A DNA stretch of 64,000 bases, taken from positions 1-64,000 of the forward strand of contig CANSOA010000007.1 in NCBI GenBank assembly GCA_947648495.1, in the 5' to 3' direction. The translations under genes and the position numbers were made by a program. The DNA is from an uncultured Clostridium sp. GTDB taxonomy: Bacteria > Bacillota > Clostridia > TANB77 > CAG-508. Positions 1-10,281 of this stretch are shown piece after piece. A model generated the notes under the pieces. The model was not told where the DNA came from. It did no database searches and saw nothing but the letters and a program-made list of their open reading frames with translations. How positions within the stretch are numbered: position 1 is the first letter of the stretch; every line of letters begins with the position of its first letter.

Positions 1-100
1 GGGACACTCTTTAACCTTTTTTATTTTTCTGCTTTTCGGGACGGGGACACTCTTTGACTTTTTTCTATACAATTAAGAGCGTCCCCGTCCCGCTTTTTTA
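1..100. repeat. REP-like palindrome and a half copy at the window edge
   Basis: Positions 37-92 form an inverted repeat: a left arm of the type GGGACGGGGACACTCTT and a right arm AAGAGCGTCCCCGTCCC around an AT-rich loop. Positions 1-13 hold the inner part of another arm, so a second copy probably begins before the window. The same arms recur near 7.8, 8.0, 10.4 and 42.7 kb. Arms of this kind resemble REP palindromes moved by RAYT (Y1) transposases in other genomes, but no such transposase lies in this window. Confidence 0.8.
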
Positions 101-114
101 TTTTTTTAATTTTA

Positions 115-261
115 TCATAAATAATATCCATCGTCAACAAAAACATGAAAACTTGTTCGGTATTTAAACCCGAAATTGGAAAATTCTAAATATTTACAAT
201 AGCATAAATACAAAAAAGAATACCTTTTACTAAGTGTCCTTATATCGGGTTCACTCCACAT
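115..261 (-). CDS. possible 48-residue hypothetical protein
   Basis: An ATG at 261 follows an AGAGGA-type ribosome binding site at a good distance, and the frame stays open for 48 codons to a TGA at 115. The product would be rich in aromatic residues (Tyr, Phe, Trp) and has no family I recognise. The same frame is open further upstream to near the end of the HD-domain gene at 303, so it could also be the remnant of a longer gene. Composition looks coding-like, but this is a weak call. The rest of the 1-302 stretch holds only the palindromic repeat. Confidence 0.3.
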   Translation of the reverse strand: MWSEPDIRTLSKRYSFLYLCYCKYLEFSNFGFKYRTSFHVFVDDGYYL

Positions 262-302
262 TTGGTATTCCTCTTCGCTAATTATTTTAATTTGATCTAT
301 TT

Positions 303-2700
303 TTATTTTTCAAAATCATCTCTCTGATTAACTTTAAAATTCATAACTTTATTAATCTTTTCCTTTACATTTTTTCCAATATAAGACATTTTCTCCTTGC
401 ACAAACTAATACTCTTCTTTACTTTTTGTGGTATCTTTGATAATTTACTTAAATCCACTTTGATGCTATCTTCAAAATCCTCTTTTGCAATTTGCATTTT
501 GTCTTTTGGCACCTCGTTTTGCACATCCGTTTTATAAGATAATATATTAGAAAAATCTACATTTTTGTGCAAATTCTCTAATTCGTATGAAGCATTTAAT
601 AATCTCTTTGAAGTATCTGTTCTTAAATAATTAGGATTTAAATCTGTTTTCATATAAAATGGAAGATTTATGTCAATCCTCACTCGATCAACTGCATCCG
701 CATCTTTAATAACAAATAGCATATCTTTTGCTAACTCTTTTTTATCATCTGGTATTCTATATTTTTTAACTAATTTATCAAAACTTTTATCTTTGCCTTC
801 ATGTCCTTCTACTAACAATTTTAATAAATTTTTGTCCTCTCTTGAATAATCTTTTCCATCTGTGAACTTTAAATCTAACTTTTCTACAAGTCTTGCACTT
901 CTTTTAGCATGTGGTCCACTATTTCCAATTCTTCCAATATCATGCAAATAAGCAGCTGTTAACAATATATCTTTTATTTTATGATTTGTATCATTTTCAA
1001 ATAAACCTTCGTGTTTTCCGATTAACATCGCATGCACAGCGACCCTGTTATTATGTCCGTATTCCATGAATTCCATGTTTTCGAATTGGTGATTTATCTA
1101 ATGATTCTACTCTTTTTCTAAAAAACTCTCCCTCTTGACTCTGCGTTAAATTTTCTAACTCTGTTTTTAAATCCAATTGTGTTAATCCCTGCGCTTGAAA
1201 TTCTGCAACAGCAGAACTAAATTTTTTGTCTCGATAAGGATTTTTTTTATCAAATGTAAATTCTTTTAAAACTCGATCCATTTTCTCTTCTACATTCTCA
1301 TCTATTTTTGGTTGTCTTAATCTTTCAAACATGTTTTTAATTGTCGTCAATAAATTCACTTTCATATCTACATTCTCTATTTCTGTATTATTTTTATCTG
1401 TAGATTCTTCACTACTAATATGTGCTTCTTGTATATTAGCCAATTCCACTAAAAATTCATCACTTACATTTCTAAATCCATTTTTAAAACCTCTTTGCTT
1501 TAACTGCTGTTCCATTTGAAGTAATTTTTGATGATGTCTATATTCTGCATACAGTCCATATACATTCATTTTTAAGTTATCTACAAATTTGTTTTTCCCT
1601 GCAACATAATGATAGGCTTGTCTTACTTTTTCACTTACTTGAAAGTTTTCAGCCTCTTCTTTCGTTAATTCTCCAAGATATATACTATCTTTTTCCTCAT
1701 CATACATCAGTCCAAAATAAGCAATTTCTGCCTGTTCCTTGCTAAATTCAAAATCTCCATTTTTCACCACAGCTCGATCATTTATAGCTCTATATTTCAA
1801 ATCTTTCATCTGTTCAGACGTTGGTTTTATTCTTACTGCAGTCATCACATCATAAGCAGGAATATTAATTAATAAATCTTCAAATTTAGGCGTTCCTGCA
1901 AAAAAGAAACTTTTTGACGCCGTTAAATCTGAAACATATGCATTAGACTTTTTTACTTTTCCACTCTCCATAATCTTTTCTATTGTAGCTGGTGATGAAA
2001 AATGTAAAATTCCTTCCTCTTGTATTGTCTTTGTCATACTTTTGGAATTTTGTATTGATGTAAAATGTCTTTTACTAATTAACGTTCCACTTAAAATTTC
2101 ATAAGCAATACCACCAATCAATTTTCCTGCAATATTATGATTAAGCTCCATACTTTTTTCTTTATCCATACCCGTTACATGTGCAATTCCATTAGCAAGT
2201 GTTCGATTTAAATGCATAATATTATTCAAAGATTTTAAAAAGAATTTTTTCATCTTTTCTTCTGAATTGTTAAAGTTCTGTTTAGCTTTTGTCTGAATAT
2301 CTCGATTTTCTAAGTCACCAACAATACCTGTTGCAACACTTCCATCTACTACTATTTGTGCTAATTCTTTTTCTTTGTTACTTTTTAATATATCTTCAAG
2401 CTCGTCATTATCTGAATACGCTATTATGTTGGTTAACATTTCTGCTCTTTCGTTCTGCTCTTCAAAGGATTCATCTCCTAATCCAATTTCATAATCTCCT
2501 GTCAAATGTTCCACCAGACATTTGGTCAATAAAATGGATTTTTGTTTTATTCCTCCAAAATCTTTTACTTTATAAGCTATCATTTTCTGCAAATAGTTCT
2601 TTAACATAAAGGCAAAATTTATTCTACTACTACTTTCAGCAAAATGTTTATAATTCTGTTCATTCGCTAATACAATCAGATTTGGAATTTCCTCATTCAA
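303..2700 (-). CDS. HD-domain protein with large unknown N-terminal region, read through a CGGA +1 site
   Basis: Two overlapping frames join into one product of about 798 residues. The first frame (TTG start at 2700 after AGGAG) runs 547 codons, meets CGG at 1059-1057 and would stop two codons later. Skipping the C gives Gly and enters the second frame. The join restores an HD phosphohydrolase fold: a HGIGHNNRV segment at the seam, then YLHDIGR near residues 580-588 and a following conserved His. The N-terminal half has no family I can name. A patch around residues 230-280 (HFSS...IMESG...FFF.G) faintly recalls ADP-ribosyltransferase-like folds such as DarT, which is speculative. It lies directly downstream of virD4, behind that gene's terminator, so it could be a secreted substrate or a nucleotide hydrolase. 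Activity is unknown. Confidence 0.7.
1056..1059 (-). other. CGGA +1 recoding site in the HD-domain gene
   Basis: Coding strand reads ATA CGG ACA TAA in the zero frame, a stop right after the site. Reading ATA, then GGA CAT AAT in the +1 frame, gives Ile-Gly-His-Asn and continues for over 240 codons through the HD domain. The glycine falls in the HGIGH segment that begins the HD domain. This is the tightest site in the window: the shift must occur before the TAA. Confidence 0.8.
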
Positions 2701-2826
2701 TTCATTTGTCTCCTATACTTATTTATTTTATGTAATTATTTATATCATTCAAAACACTTTTTTTCAATACTTTCCATATATTTTTTAAATTATACTAACA
2801 AATGTTTAAACCAAAAAATTCAAGCA

Positions 2827-2852
2827 TAAAAAAAGACGCTCTGCAGCGTCCT
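2827..2852 (-). terminator. rho-independent terminator after virD4
   Basis: On the minus strand GACGCT, a short GCAG loop, AGCGTC and then seven T residues lie just past the virD4 stop at 2860. The stem is GC-rich against an AT-rich background. Confidence 0.85.
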
Positions 2853-2859
2853 TTCTTTA

Positions 2860-4822
2860 TTAATCTAAACTTCCAAACAATTCATCAAATTTTGCTTCTA
2901 ATTCTTTTTGAATATCTGTCAAATCTTCCTCCTTTTTTTGCTCGTCCGAATTTGAATCTACTGGTAACTTTCCAGCCTGATTTCCATCCGTTTTTAAACC
3001 TTCATCCTCCTGAAATAAACTATCCAAATTTTCTAACGTTTGTGGATTTCCACCTTTGTTATCTTTGCCCTCTACGTATGGATTATAAGGATTATATTTT
3101 CTCCATTCTCCACGATTAATTTCTACATCATTATGATCTACTTTATATTTCTTAATTAGTTTTCCTTCTGGATATTTAAAATAATAATATTTATTTGCCT
3201 TAATTGGCTTAATTCCCTTTTCATAAATGATACAAATATCATTATCCATTCTACGAAGCTCATCTGGCGTCATAAGCGCTCTTCCCATGACTTGATCGGA
3301 TTGGCTCAAGCCCTGTTTCCAGTTATCTTTATCTTTGTTGACTGAAATATTATCTCTTGTAATTGTCTTTTCTCCCAAAGCTTTTGAGAAATATTCCACT
3401 GTTTTTTGCGAATTGGAACCTAAAAATAAATGGGTATCACAGTTACCAATAATCGTCTCATGCGCATCTTTATAAACCGCTTCCAATTGGTCCAAGTTTT
3501 GCAAAATAACACTAAAAGAAATTTTTCTACTTCTTGAAGTTGATATTTTTTTATCAAAATCTGGTATTTGACCAATGTTGGCAAACTCGTCCAAAATAAA
3601 ATACGTTGGAACTGGCAATTCTCCTCCATTTAAATCAGCAAAATCATACAATTGCTGAATCATTTGTGAGAAAAATATCGTCAATAAGAAATCATAGGCA
3701 GTATGTGTATCAGACGAAATAACATAAACCGCTGTTTTCTTTTTGCCAATTGAAGTAAAATCAATTGTGTCAGTTGAAGTTACTTCTGCAATCTCTTGCG
3801 AATCAAATTTACCTAATTTTGATTGCAATGTACTCAAAATCGAACCATATGTTTTCTCTGGCGCAATTTCAATAGATTTATAATTCATTCTTGCTGGATG
3901 ATCGTATGGCAATTGATTCATTAAATTGGTAAGCAAGTTGTCTCCACCATTATTATTGGCTGCTCTGACAAGTTCAGAACAACTTGCCAAATTTTGCTCT
4001 TCTGGTGGACGTACCGCTTTTAAGTAATAAATCAATGCTTTCAAAAGCATCTCTCCCATGTCTTCCCAATAAGGATCCGAACCGCCACCTTCACTTTGCC
4101 CTTTTACAATAGTATGTGCAATAACATCCACGTCAATTTGACTATTAACATGATGTAGCGGATTATAACCATCACTATTTTGCGGACGCACTAAGTTTAA
4201 AACTTTTATGTCATATCCATTCGCTTTAAAAAATCCTGCTGTATCGTCATAGAGTTCACCTTTTGGGTCTGTAAAAACGTAAGAACCCAATAATTGCAAG
4301 GCATTTGGCTTAACATAGGATGCCGACTTACCAGCTCCAGAACCTCCGTACAACTAAAACGTTGACATTACCACGTTTATCCACTGGTAAGTAATTTTTT
4401 TCGGCTAATATAATCCCCTTTTTTTTGCTCAAAACAGCATATTGTTCCCCATTTTCACTCCAGTCACTGGAACCATTTTCAATATCTTGAAATTCGTGTT
4501 TTGGAATAGCTTTTATAATCCCCACTAGCGCAAAAAATCCACAAACTAATAAATAATATTTTAATACATTCATGTAAGCTAAGAAATATGTACTAAAGCA
4601 TTGTCCAAAACATGACATTGGCTGTTGTATATTGGTAAATAATTGTGTAAAGAAAACAGCCCAAAATTCGTCTCCAGCATGTGACGCCATTCTTCCTTCT
4701 TCAATCGAAACATTCAGTGGCGCCATAGCCATAACTGCAACTACCATAACAACAACGAAATATACAATTAATTTTGTTTTTATTTTTCTAAATGCAGCCT
4801 TTATTTTATCAAAAAAACCCAT
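2860..4822 (-). CDS. virD4: VirD4/TraG-family coupling ATPase, read through a CGGA +1 site
   Basis: Coupling protein of a type IV secretion system, which recruits substrates and feeds them to the channel at the inner face of the membrane. The joined product is about 653 residues. Two membrane segments lie near residues 14-35 and 85-110. The Walker A loop GGSGAGKS (about 159-166) starts exactly at the recoding site, and Walker B FILDEFANIG is near residue 410. A charged tail follows. Without the frame change no intact Walker A exists: the first frame ends soon after VVRRFWSW and the second would have to start on a TTG inside the P-loop. The gene is followed by a strong terminator and preceded by two small unknown genes. 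The family is certain. Confidence 0.9.
4345..4348 (-). other. CGGA +1 recoding site at the VirD4 Walker A glycine
   Basis: Coding strand reads TTA GTT GTA CGG AGG in the zero frame. Dropping the C gives GTA GGA GGT TCT GGA, i.e. Val-Gly-Gly-Ser-Gly, the start of the Walker A motif. The +1 glycine is a residue the family needs for nucleotide binding. Confidence 0.85.
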
Positions 4823-4849
4823 AATTTATCACCTTTTCTTCTGTAAAAA

Positions 4850-5308
4850 TTATCTTCCTTCATTTCCTCTGTCGGCTGATTTTTCTCTTTCTATCTTAGC
4901 ATTTGCCATTCTCGTTCTATTTTCACTTTGCTGTTTTGCATTTTGTCTTTCTCTGTCATACGCTCTAGCATTTTTCGCAGTTTTGTCACCAGTTTTAATT
5001 TCTTTGCCTTCTTCTATTTCATCTTTGCTCACATCTTTTAAAACTTTCTCTCTATCTGCTTGCACTAAATCTAATTTTCCTAATCTTAGTGCTTCTCTTC
5101 TAATTTCTGCTTGCTGTTCTGGTGTATTGAACTCATCTTGTTGAGCACCTTTTTGCTCATGAAGATACTTAACAACATCTACTTCCATATCAAATCCAAA
5201 ACCACAAACTTCAAAATCCCATTCTTCATCAAAGTCTATGTCGATATAACTTACCTTATAATTTTCTGTTTTTCCATTTACTCCAGTTGGAGTCTCGGAA
5301 TTATTCAT
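4850..5308 (-). CDS. hypothetical protein upstream of virD4
   Basis: A 152-residue soluble, highly charged protein that I do not recognise. The N-terminal third is acidic with several aromatic residues. From about residue 70 it is Lys/Glu/Arg-rich and probably helical, ending in a basic tail. There is no signal peptide or membrane segment. It lies just upstream of virD4 in the same direction, so a role in secretion (a substrate adaptor or accessory factor) is possible by position only. Confidence 0.7.
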   Translation of the reverse strand: MNNSETPTGVNGKTENYKVSYIDIDFDEEWDFEVCGFGFDMEVDVVKYLHEQKGAQQDEFNTPEQQAEIRREALRLGKLDLVQADREKVLKDVSKDEIEEGKEIKTGDKTAKNARAYDRERQNAKQQSENRTRMANAKIEREKSADRGNEGR

Positions 5309-5336
5309 AAAATCTCCTCCTTACAAAGTCCTATTT

Positions 5337-5867
5337 CTATTTTTTCTTTTTTTGTCTGACTTCAAATGCAAAATATTTTTTATACGCCTTTAGCGTGCAT
5401 TTTCCTTTTACTTCATTTGCATTTTCGTCAAAATACAAAGTCGGTTTTACTTCTTCTGTAGTTTCTGGGTCTATAATGGAAATAGGCCTCTTCATGTTTG
5501 GTGTATATTCAAATTCTCGATAAACGGTTTCTGTTTCGTTATAAATGGTCGAAAGTTTCATTGGCATTGGTTTTTTTGAAATTTTTATTTCATCGTAATC
5601 TAAAAATCCTGTGTTTACTACTACTTTATCTTTGCCAAATGACAAGAACACCAACGGATTTCCTTCTGGTGCAGGATTGTCTACAAAGAACGTTTTCTTT
5701 CTTCTTTCACCTACGAGTTGCTCTGAATATTGTAGCCTTTCTACCGTAAATTTAGGCGATCTGTCTAAAAATTCCTTTTCTGTTTTATTTACTTGGTATA
5801 TTATCGTATTTACTTCTTTCGGATCGGTAATACTAAAATATTTTCCTTGTAAGTTTTCTTCTTCCAT
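5337..5867 (-). CDS. hypothetical protein
   Basis: A 176-residue soluble protein of unknown family, followed 28 bases later by the charged protein gene and then virD4. It is a mix of predicted strands and ends in a run of lysines. An AGGAGAG-like ribosome binding site precedes the ATG at 5867. It is the first gene of a short run with the 152-residue gene and virD4. Confidence 0.7.
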   Translation of the reverse strand: MEEENLQGKYFSITDPKEVNTIIYQVNKTEKEFLDRSPKFTVERLQYSEQLVGERRKKTFFVDNPAPEGNPLVFLSFGKDKVVVNTGFLDYDEIKISKKPMPMKLSTIYNETETVYREFEYTPNMKRPISIIDPETTEEVKPTLYFDENANEVKGKCTLKAYKKYFAFEVRQKKKK

Positions 5868-5963
5868 ACTTACTCTCCTTTATTACATTTTTAAATGCGA
5901 TTTTTCTTATGTATAAACTTACATATAATAATTATACACTATTTATGTAATTTTGTCAACTTT

Positions 5964-6855
5964 TTAATAAGTTCTTGGGTTAAATCTTGATATATTGCTT
6001 AATTCCCCGAATAATTTCTTTTCTTTATCATTTAAGTGTTTTGGCACCATGATTTTTGTTTCTAAAATTAAATCCCCTCGTCCACCTTTTCCGTTTTTGT
6101 AGCCTTTTCCTTCAATTTTGATGGTCTCTCCGCTTTGAATTCCTTCTGGTATATACACGCAAACATCTTCATTGATACCTGTTACTGTGACTTTCGTGCT
6201 GAGAGCTGCTTCCCATGGGGTTAAATATAAATTAGTTTTTAGATTGTAGCCTTCTAATTTGAAGCGATTATCATTATCAATTTTGATTCGAATGAATAAA
6301 TCTCCATTTTTTCCACCGTTTTTGCCCGGTTTTCCGTTGACCTACTAAACGAATTTTTTCATTGTTTTGAATTCCTGCTGGTAATTGTACTTTAAACGTT
6401 TTTAAGTCGCCATCAATGGTTCTAACAGCAATGGATTGCTCTTTTCCACGAAAAGCATCTTCGATTGAGATATTGACTTCTGTTTGTACATTTTCGCCTT
6501 TGATTGCTTCTGCTTTTTTGGGAATTTGTACATTTTCAAGGCTCCCAAAACACATTTGAAAAAAGTCGCTAAACATAGAATCTTTACTTCTTTTGCTTTC
6601 TTCATAAGTGGTATTTTTATTTTTTCTTCCTACGTGATGATTCCACATTCGATCGTATTTTCTCTTGCCTGCTGGTGTTGATAACACTTTGTAGGCTTCA
6701 TTTATATCTTTAAAAATTTCTTCGTTTCTTTTGTTTCCAATGTTAACATCTGGATGGTACTTTTTCGCTTGTTTTCTGTACGCTATTTTTATCGCATCTA
6801 AAGTAACTCTATTTGTCTCCAATCCTAGAATTTTATAATAATCCTTAAATATCAT
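5964..6855 (-). CDS. DnaJ/CbpA-type Hsp40 co-chaperone, read through a CGGA +1 site
   Basis: Stimulates the ATPase of a DnaK-type Hsp70. The joined product is about 296 residues. The J domain is at residues 1-70 with the HPD motif at 34-36. Then comes the DnaJ C-terminal substrate-binding region, with the glycine-rich VGQGKPGKNGGKNGD segment across the recoding site and the second C-terminal domain beyond. There is no CXXCXGXG zinc-finger region, so it is CbpA-like rather than canonical DnaJ. No dnaK or grpE is nearby. Read without a shift, the protein would lose its second C-terminal domain and end in an unrelated basic tail. Confidence 0.85.
6333..6336 (-). other. CGGA +1 recoding site in the DnaJ-like gene
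   Basis: Coding strand reads GGT CAA CGG AAA ACC. Dropping the C gives GGT CAA GGA AAA CCG GGC, i.e. Gly-Gln-Gly-Lys-Pro-Gly, matching the conserved G.G.PG.NGG..GDL stretch of DnaJ C-terminal domains. Confidence 0.85.
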
Positions 6856-6999
6856 TTCAACATCCCCCGTATATTACTTTTGATATTATATCATTTTGTA
6901 TTTGGTTTGTGAATATATTTTTTGTATTTTTTTGTAAAATTTTTGTGCACATTTTTGTGTTTATTTTATGGATAATTTGTACATTTTATGTAAATTCTC

Positions 7000-7557
7000 T
7001 TATTTCATAAAGAAATTTAAGGCTTTGACGGAATTTAGATGAACTTTTTTGTCTTGTGCAATTCTTTGGCTGATTCCTATTTTTAATATATATTTTACAC
7101 ATTCATCTAAATCTTTATTCCCCAATTGTATGATATATTGTTTATCGGAAAATTTTCGGTCATCGCTTGTCATGTCGGCAACGTACAAAATTTTGTCCAA
7201 TACGGACATATTTTCTTTTCCCGTTGTATGATAGCGTATGGCAGAGCACAAATCTTCACTAAATCCGAATTGCTTTTTCGCCATATCAGCGCCAATTTTG
7301 CCATGCAATAAGCCCGGATTTTCACTTTCTATCGCATCTATTTCAAGATGATTTTGTTTGCAATATTGTATTTTTTCTTCGGGTGGCATTTCTTTTGCAA
7401 TATCATGGACGATTCCGATTAATTTTGCTACTTCTTTGTCGGCTTTGTAGATATTAGCCAATTCTACACATCTTTTGGCAACACATTCTGAATGAAAAAA
7501 GCGATATTCGCTTAGGGTTTGTTTTGTTATTTTGTAAACTTCTTTATATTCTCTCAT
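7000..7557 (-). CDS. yqeK: YqeK-type HD-domain hydrolase (probable Ap4A hydrolase)
   Basis: A 185-residue protein of the YqeK family, which cleaves diadenosine tetraphosphate to ADP in Gram-positive bacteria (known for the family). The HD pattern is complete: SECVAKRC around residue 24, IVHDIAKEMP near 50, HGKIGAD near 85, RYHTTG near 108 and ADMTSDDR near 128. Length is normal. It usually sits beside nadD and rsfS, but here it stands alone between the DnaJ-like gene and a repeat-filled gap, which suggests rearrangement. Confidence 0.85.
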   Translation of the reverse strand: MREYKEVYKITKQTLSEYRFFHSECVAKRCVELANIYKADKEVAKLIGIVHDIAKEMPPEEKIQYCKQNHLEIDAIESENPGLLHGKIGADMAKKQFGFSEDLCSAIRYHTTGKENMSVLDKILYVADMTSDDRKFSDKQYIIQLGNKDLDECVKYILKIGISQRIAQDKKVHLNSVKALNFFMK

Positions 7558-8192
7558 TTTGGTCTCCCGTTTTTTTACTAAATTTTGTATTAGAAATATT
7601 ATTTTTTATATTATCATATTTTCTGTTAGAATACAATAATAAATAAAAGTTAATTAATTAAATTTGCGTTTTGGGGACGTAGTTTTGGGGGAGTCATTTG
7701 GGATTTTTGGGGGTGATTGTTTGAGGAATCGCTTTGGTTTTTGGGGAAATGATTGTTTTTTTGGGGGGAATTGTTTTTTGAGAGATCGTTTTGCGTTTTG
7801 AGTTTTGGTGCGTTTTGGGGACGGGGACACTCTTCTTATATAAGAAAAAAATAGTATAAATTAGGAAAAAAGAGTTAAAAAGAGCTAAAGACTGTCCCCG
7901 TCCCCATTTTTTAATAATTTTAAATTTTCTTCGGGATTTTGATATTTGGATAATTTTTCTGAAGTTTTTTCAGGGTTTTTTAGAATTTTTCAGAACCTTC
8001 TGGGAGAATTCTTCGGAATAACTTTTCGGGACGGGGACACTCTTCTATATAAAAAAGAATAATATAAATAAAAAATAAGCAAAAAAAGTTAAAGACTGTC
8101 CCCGTCCCCAAAAAACCACCTAGAAACAAAAACTAGAATTCTTGGAAAATTAAAAGTGGTAATTTAACTACAAAATCTTATTTCTAAAACAA
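7558..8192. repeat. intergenic gap with two REP-like palindromes and a G-rich tract
   Basis: No gene is visible. Palindrome one spans 7817-7905 and palindrome two 8028-8109, each with a GGGGACGGGGACACTCTT-type left arm and a GACTGTCCCCGTCCCC-type right arm. Before the first copy, 7670-7815 is a T/G-only-looking tract with runs of four to six G spaced about 20 bases apart on the plus strand, similar to tracts beside the copies at 10.4 and 42.7 kb. Confidence 0.8.
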
Positions 8193-8229
8193 AAAATGCG
8201 AAAATCAGACATTTGATTTTCGCATTTTT
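8192..8229 (-). terminator. terminator after gdpP
   Basis: Minus strand AATGCGAAAATCA, a short loop, TGATTTTCGCATT and then T residues, beginning directly after the gdpP stop codon. It is a perfect long stem. The A-rich other side could make it work in both directions. Confidence 0.85.
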
Positions 8230-10281
8230 TTACCCAATTTCCGTAAAATATTCATTAATTCGAATCATTAACTCATCTTTTGCCTCTTCCAAAGTTAGCC
8301 CATCAAGTTGCGCTCCTGCTAGTGTGATATGTCCACCTCCGCCTAATTTTTCGAGAATAATTTGTACATTAATATCACCAATTGAACGCCCACTGATAAA
8401 TACTCTCTCTCCCATTTTTCCTATGACAAATGAAGCTGTAATATCACTTATCGTAAGCAATTCATCCGCTGCTTTGGCACAAATCAAATTTGCATTTTCA
8501 TCTTTTTCATTATCATAAACAGCAATCGCAATCGTATCATTTGTTATTTCCACACTTTTGACAATTTCTGCAATGACATTATAACTTTCTAAATCCGCTT
8601 GAAACCATTTTTTTACACGGATAATGTCAACTCCAAACTTTCTCAAATAAGCCGCTGCTTCAAAGGTTCTAACACCTGTTTTAAAGGTAAAATTTTTCGT
8701 GTCTACCATAATCCCACCGTATAAACTTTCTGCTTCTAGTAATGTTAATTTTACGTCATCTGTGGCATATTGAATAATTTCTGTAACCAATTCCGCTGCT
8801 GAAGAAGCATATACTTCATGAAACGATACTAAAATATCTTCAATTGCTTCTGGTGCTTTTCTGTGATGATCGATTACGATTTTCTTTTCGATTTTAGGTA
8901 GCAAATCCGGAAATTCAACAAAATCTTGCTTATGCGTATCTACCACAATCAGCAAAGTGTTTTCGTGTATAATATCTTCGGCTTCTTCTTGGGAAATAAT
9001 AACATCTTTATATTCTTCATTTTCTTTTAGAACTTCTAAAAATTTGCCTAGAGACTTGCCTTTTGGCTCCGATACAAGATAAGCATTTTTTCCCAATGTC
9101 TTGGATAAACGATACATTCCAAGCCCAGAGCCAATTGCGTCAATGTCAATATTGGCATGTCCCATAATTAATACATTGTCTGATTCTTTTATGATATTGG
9201 CTATCGAACCTGCTACTGTTCTGGCTTTTACTTTTGTCCTTTTTTCTTGTTCTATCGTATTTCCGCCATAAAATTTATATTTCCCATCTTTGCGGATAAC
9301 AGCTTGATCGCCTCCACGCCCTAGAACAAGGTCCATTGCAGTTAAGGCAGATTTATATTTTTCAACATTGCTATCTCCTTCATTGGATAACGCAATGCTT
9401 AAAGTTACTCGAATACTTGAATTTTCACTTAAAGTTTTTACTTTATCTAAAACATTAACTTTGTCCTTTTCAATATTAGACAAATATTGTTGTTCAAATA
9501 TATATAAAAATCTATCTCGATCAGTTTTTACAATCAATCCACCTGTTTCTTTTGCCCAATCAATGATAATTTTTTCTACATTTGTAACTAATTCGGTTCT
9601 CTCTTCTGGAGCTGCCCTTTGCATGACTTCTTCATAATTGTCAATCATGGCAATGCCGACGCAGGTTTTGGAATTGTTATATTGGTCAAATAATTCATTG
9701 TATTTTGTGTCATCTATAAAATATAATGTTAATTGGTATTCTTTTTGTTTACGTTTGTCTTTTTTCTTGCTTTTGGAAATAGCACAATAGATTTTAAAAA
9801 ACTTTTCTTCAATGTTAAACTGTTTTGTAATATATTTATTTTTGTCAAATCCTTGTGCATTTATCGCATCATCTTTCTCAATGTTGAGCTTGATTTCTTT
9901 TATAATTGGATTTAAGTAGGTAATAACATCAATATCTTTAAATGTTTCAATAAAACTTTTACTTTTCCATATAATGGTTCCGTCGGTTTCTATTAATAGT
10001 AGCGGAATTGGTGAATTTATTAAATTGTTTCGTGTAGCAACATTTACATCAGTTGTGACTTCCTGAATATGATTGACAATTTCTAATTTTCTTTTATCAC
10101 TTATCCAGATTGTGTAGCATATTAGAAAAATGCATAGTATGACTGATGGAATAATAAATCTAGCATCGTACATGCATAATACAATGCAAAGTAAAATGAT
10201 TATGAAAATATAGATGTTAAATTTTAAATTTATTTTGTCTATTTTTTCGCTTGTTTCTTTTGGCATAAAATCTCCTAACAT
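8230..10281 (-). CDS. gdpP: GdpP-type cyclic-di-AMP phosphodiesterase
   Basis: Membrane-bound phosphodiesterase that turns c-di-AMP into pApA. The 683 residues show two membrane segments (about 27-66), a PAS-like region, a degenerate GGDEF domain ending around LGRGGDQAVIRK, a DHH domain with MGHANIDIDAIG and DHHRKAPE, and a DHHA1 domain with GGGGHITLAGAQ near the C-terminus. Length and order fit GdpP. The usual partners rplI and dnaB are absent; it is flanked by REP-like repeats on both sides. It contains no in-frame CGG codon although CGGA occurs out of frame several times and is read normally. Confidence 0.92.
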   Translation of the reverse strand: MLGDFMPKETSEKIDKINLKFNIYIFIIILLCIVLCMYDARFIIPSVILCIFLICYTIWISDKRKLEIVNHIQEVTTDVNVATRNNLINSPIPLLLIETDGTIIWKSKSFIETFKDIDVITYLNPIIKEIKLNIEKDDAINAQGFDKNKYITKQFNIEEKFFKIYCAISKSKKKDKRKQKEYQLTLYFIDDTKYNELFDQYNNSKTCVGIAMIDNYEEVMQRAAPEERTELVTNVEKIIIDWAKETGGLIVKTDRDRFLYIFEQQYLSNIEKDKVNVLDKVKTLSENSSIRVTLSIALSNEGDSNVEKYKSALTAMDLVLGRGGDQAVIRKDGKYKFYGGNTIEQEKRTKVKARTVAGSIANIIKESDNVLIMGHANIDIDAIGSGLGMYRLSKTLGKNAYLVSEPKGKSLGKFLEVLKENEEYKDVIISQEEAEDIIHENTLLIVVDTHKQDFVEFPDLLPKIEKKIVIDHHRKAPEAIEDILVSFHEVYASSAAELVTEIIQYATDDVKLTLLEAESLYGGIMVDTKNFTFKTGVRTFEAAAYLRKFGVDIIRVKKWFQADLESYNVIAEIVKSVEITNDTIAIAVYDNEKDENANLICAKAADELLTISDITASFVIGKMGERVFISGRSIGDINVQIILEKLGGGGHITLAGAQLDGLTLEEAKDELMIRINEYFTEIG

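Noticed and set aside
303..1076. HD-domain gene as a separate gene starting at ATG 1076
   Set aside because: No ribosome binding site, it overlaps the upstream frame, and the first HD-domain histidine segment forms only when the two frames are joined at the CGGA.
7670..7815. Regular G-runs as a CRISPR array or tandem repeat
   Set aside because: The units are not equal in sequence or length and there are no spacers of fixed size; no cas gene is present.
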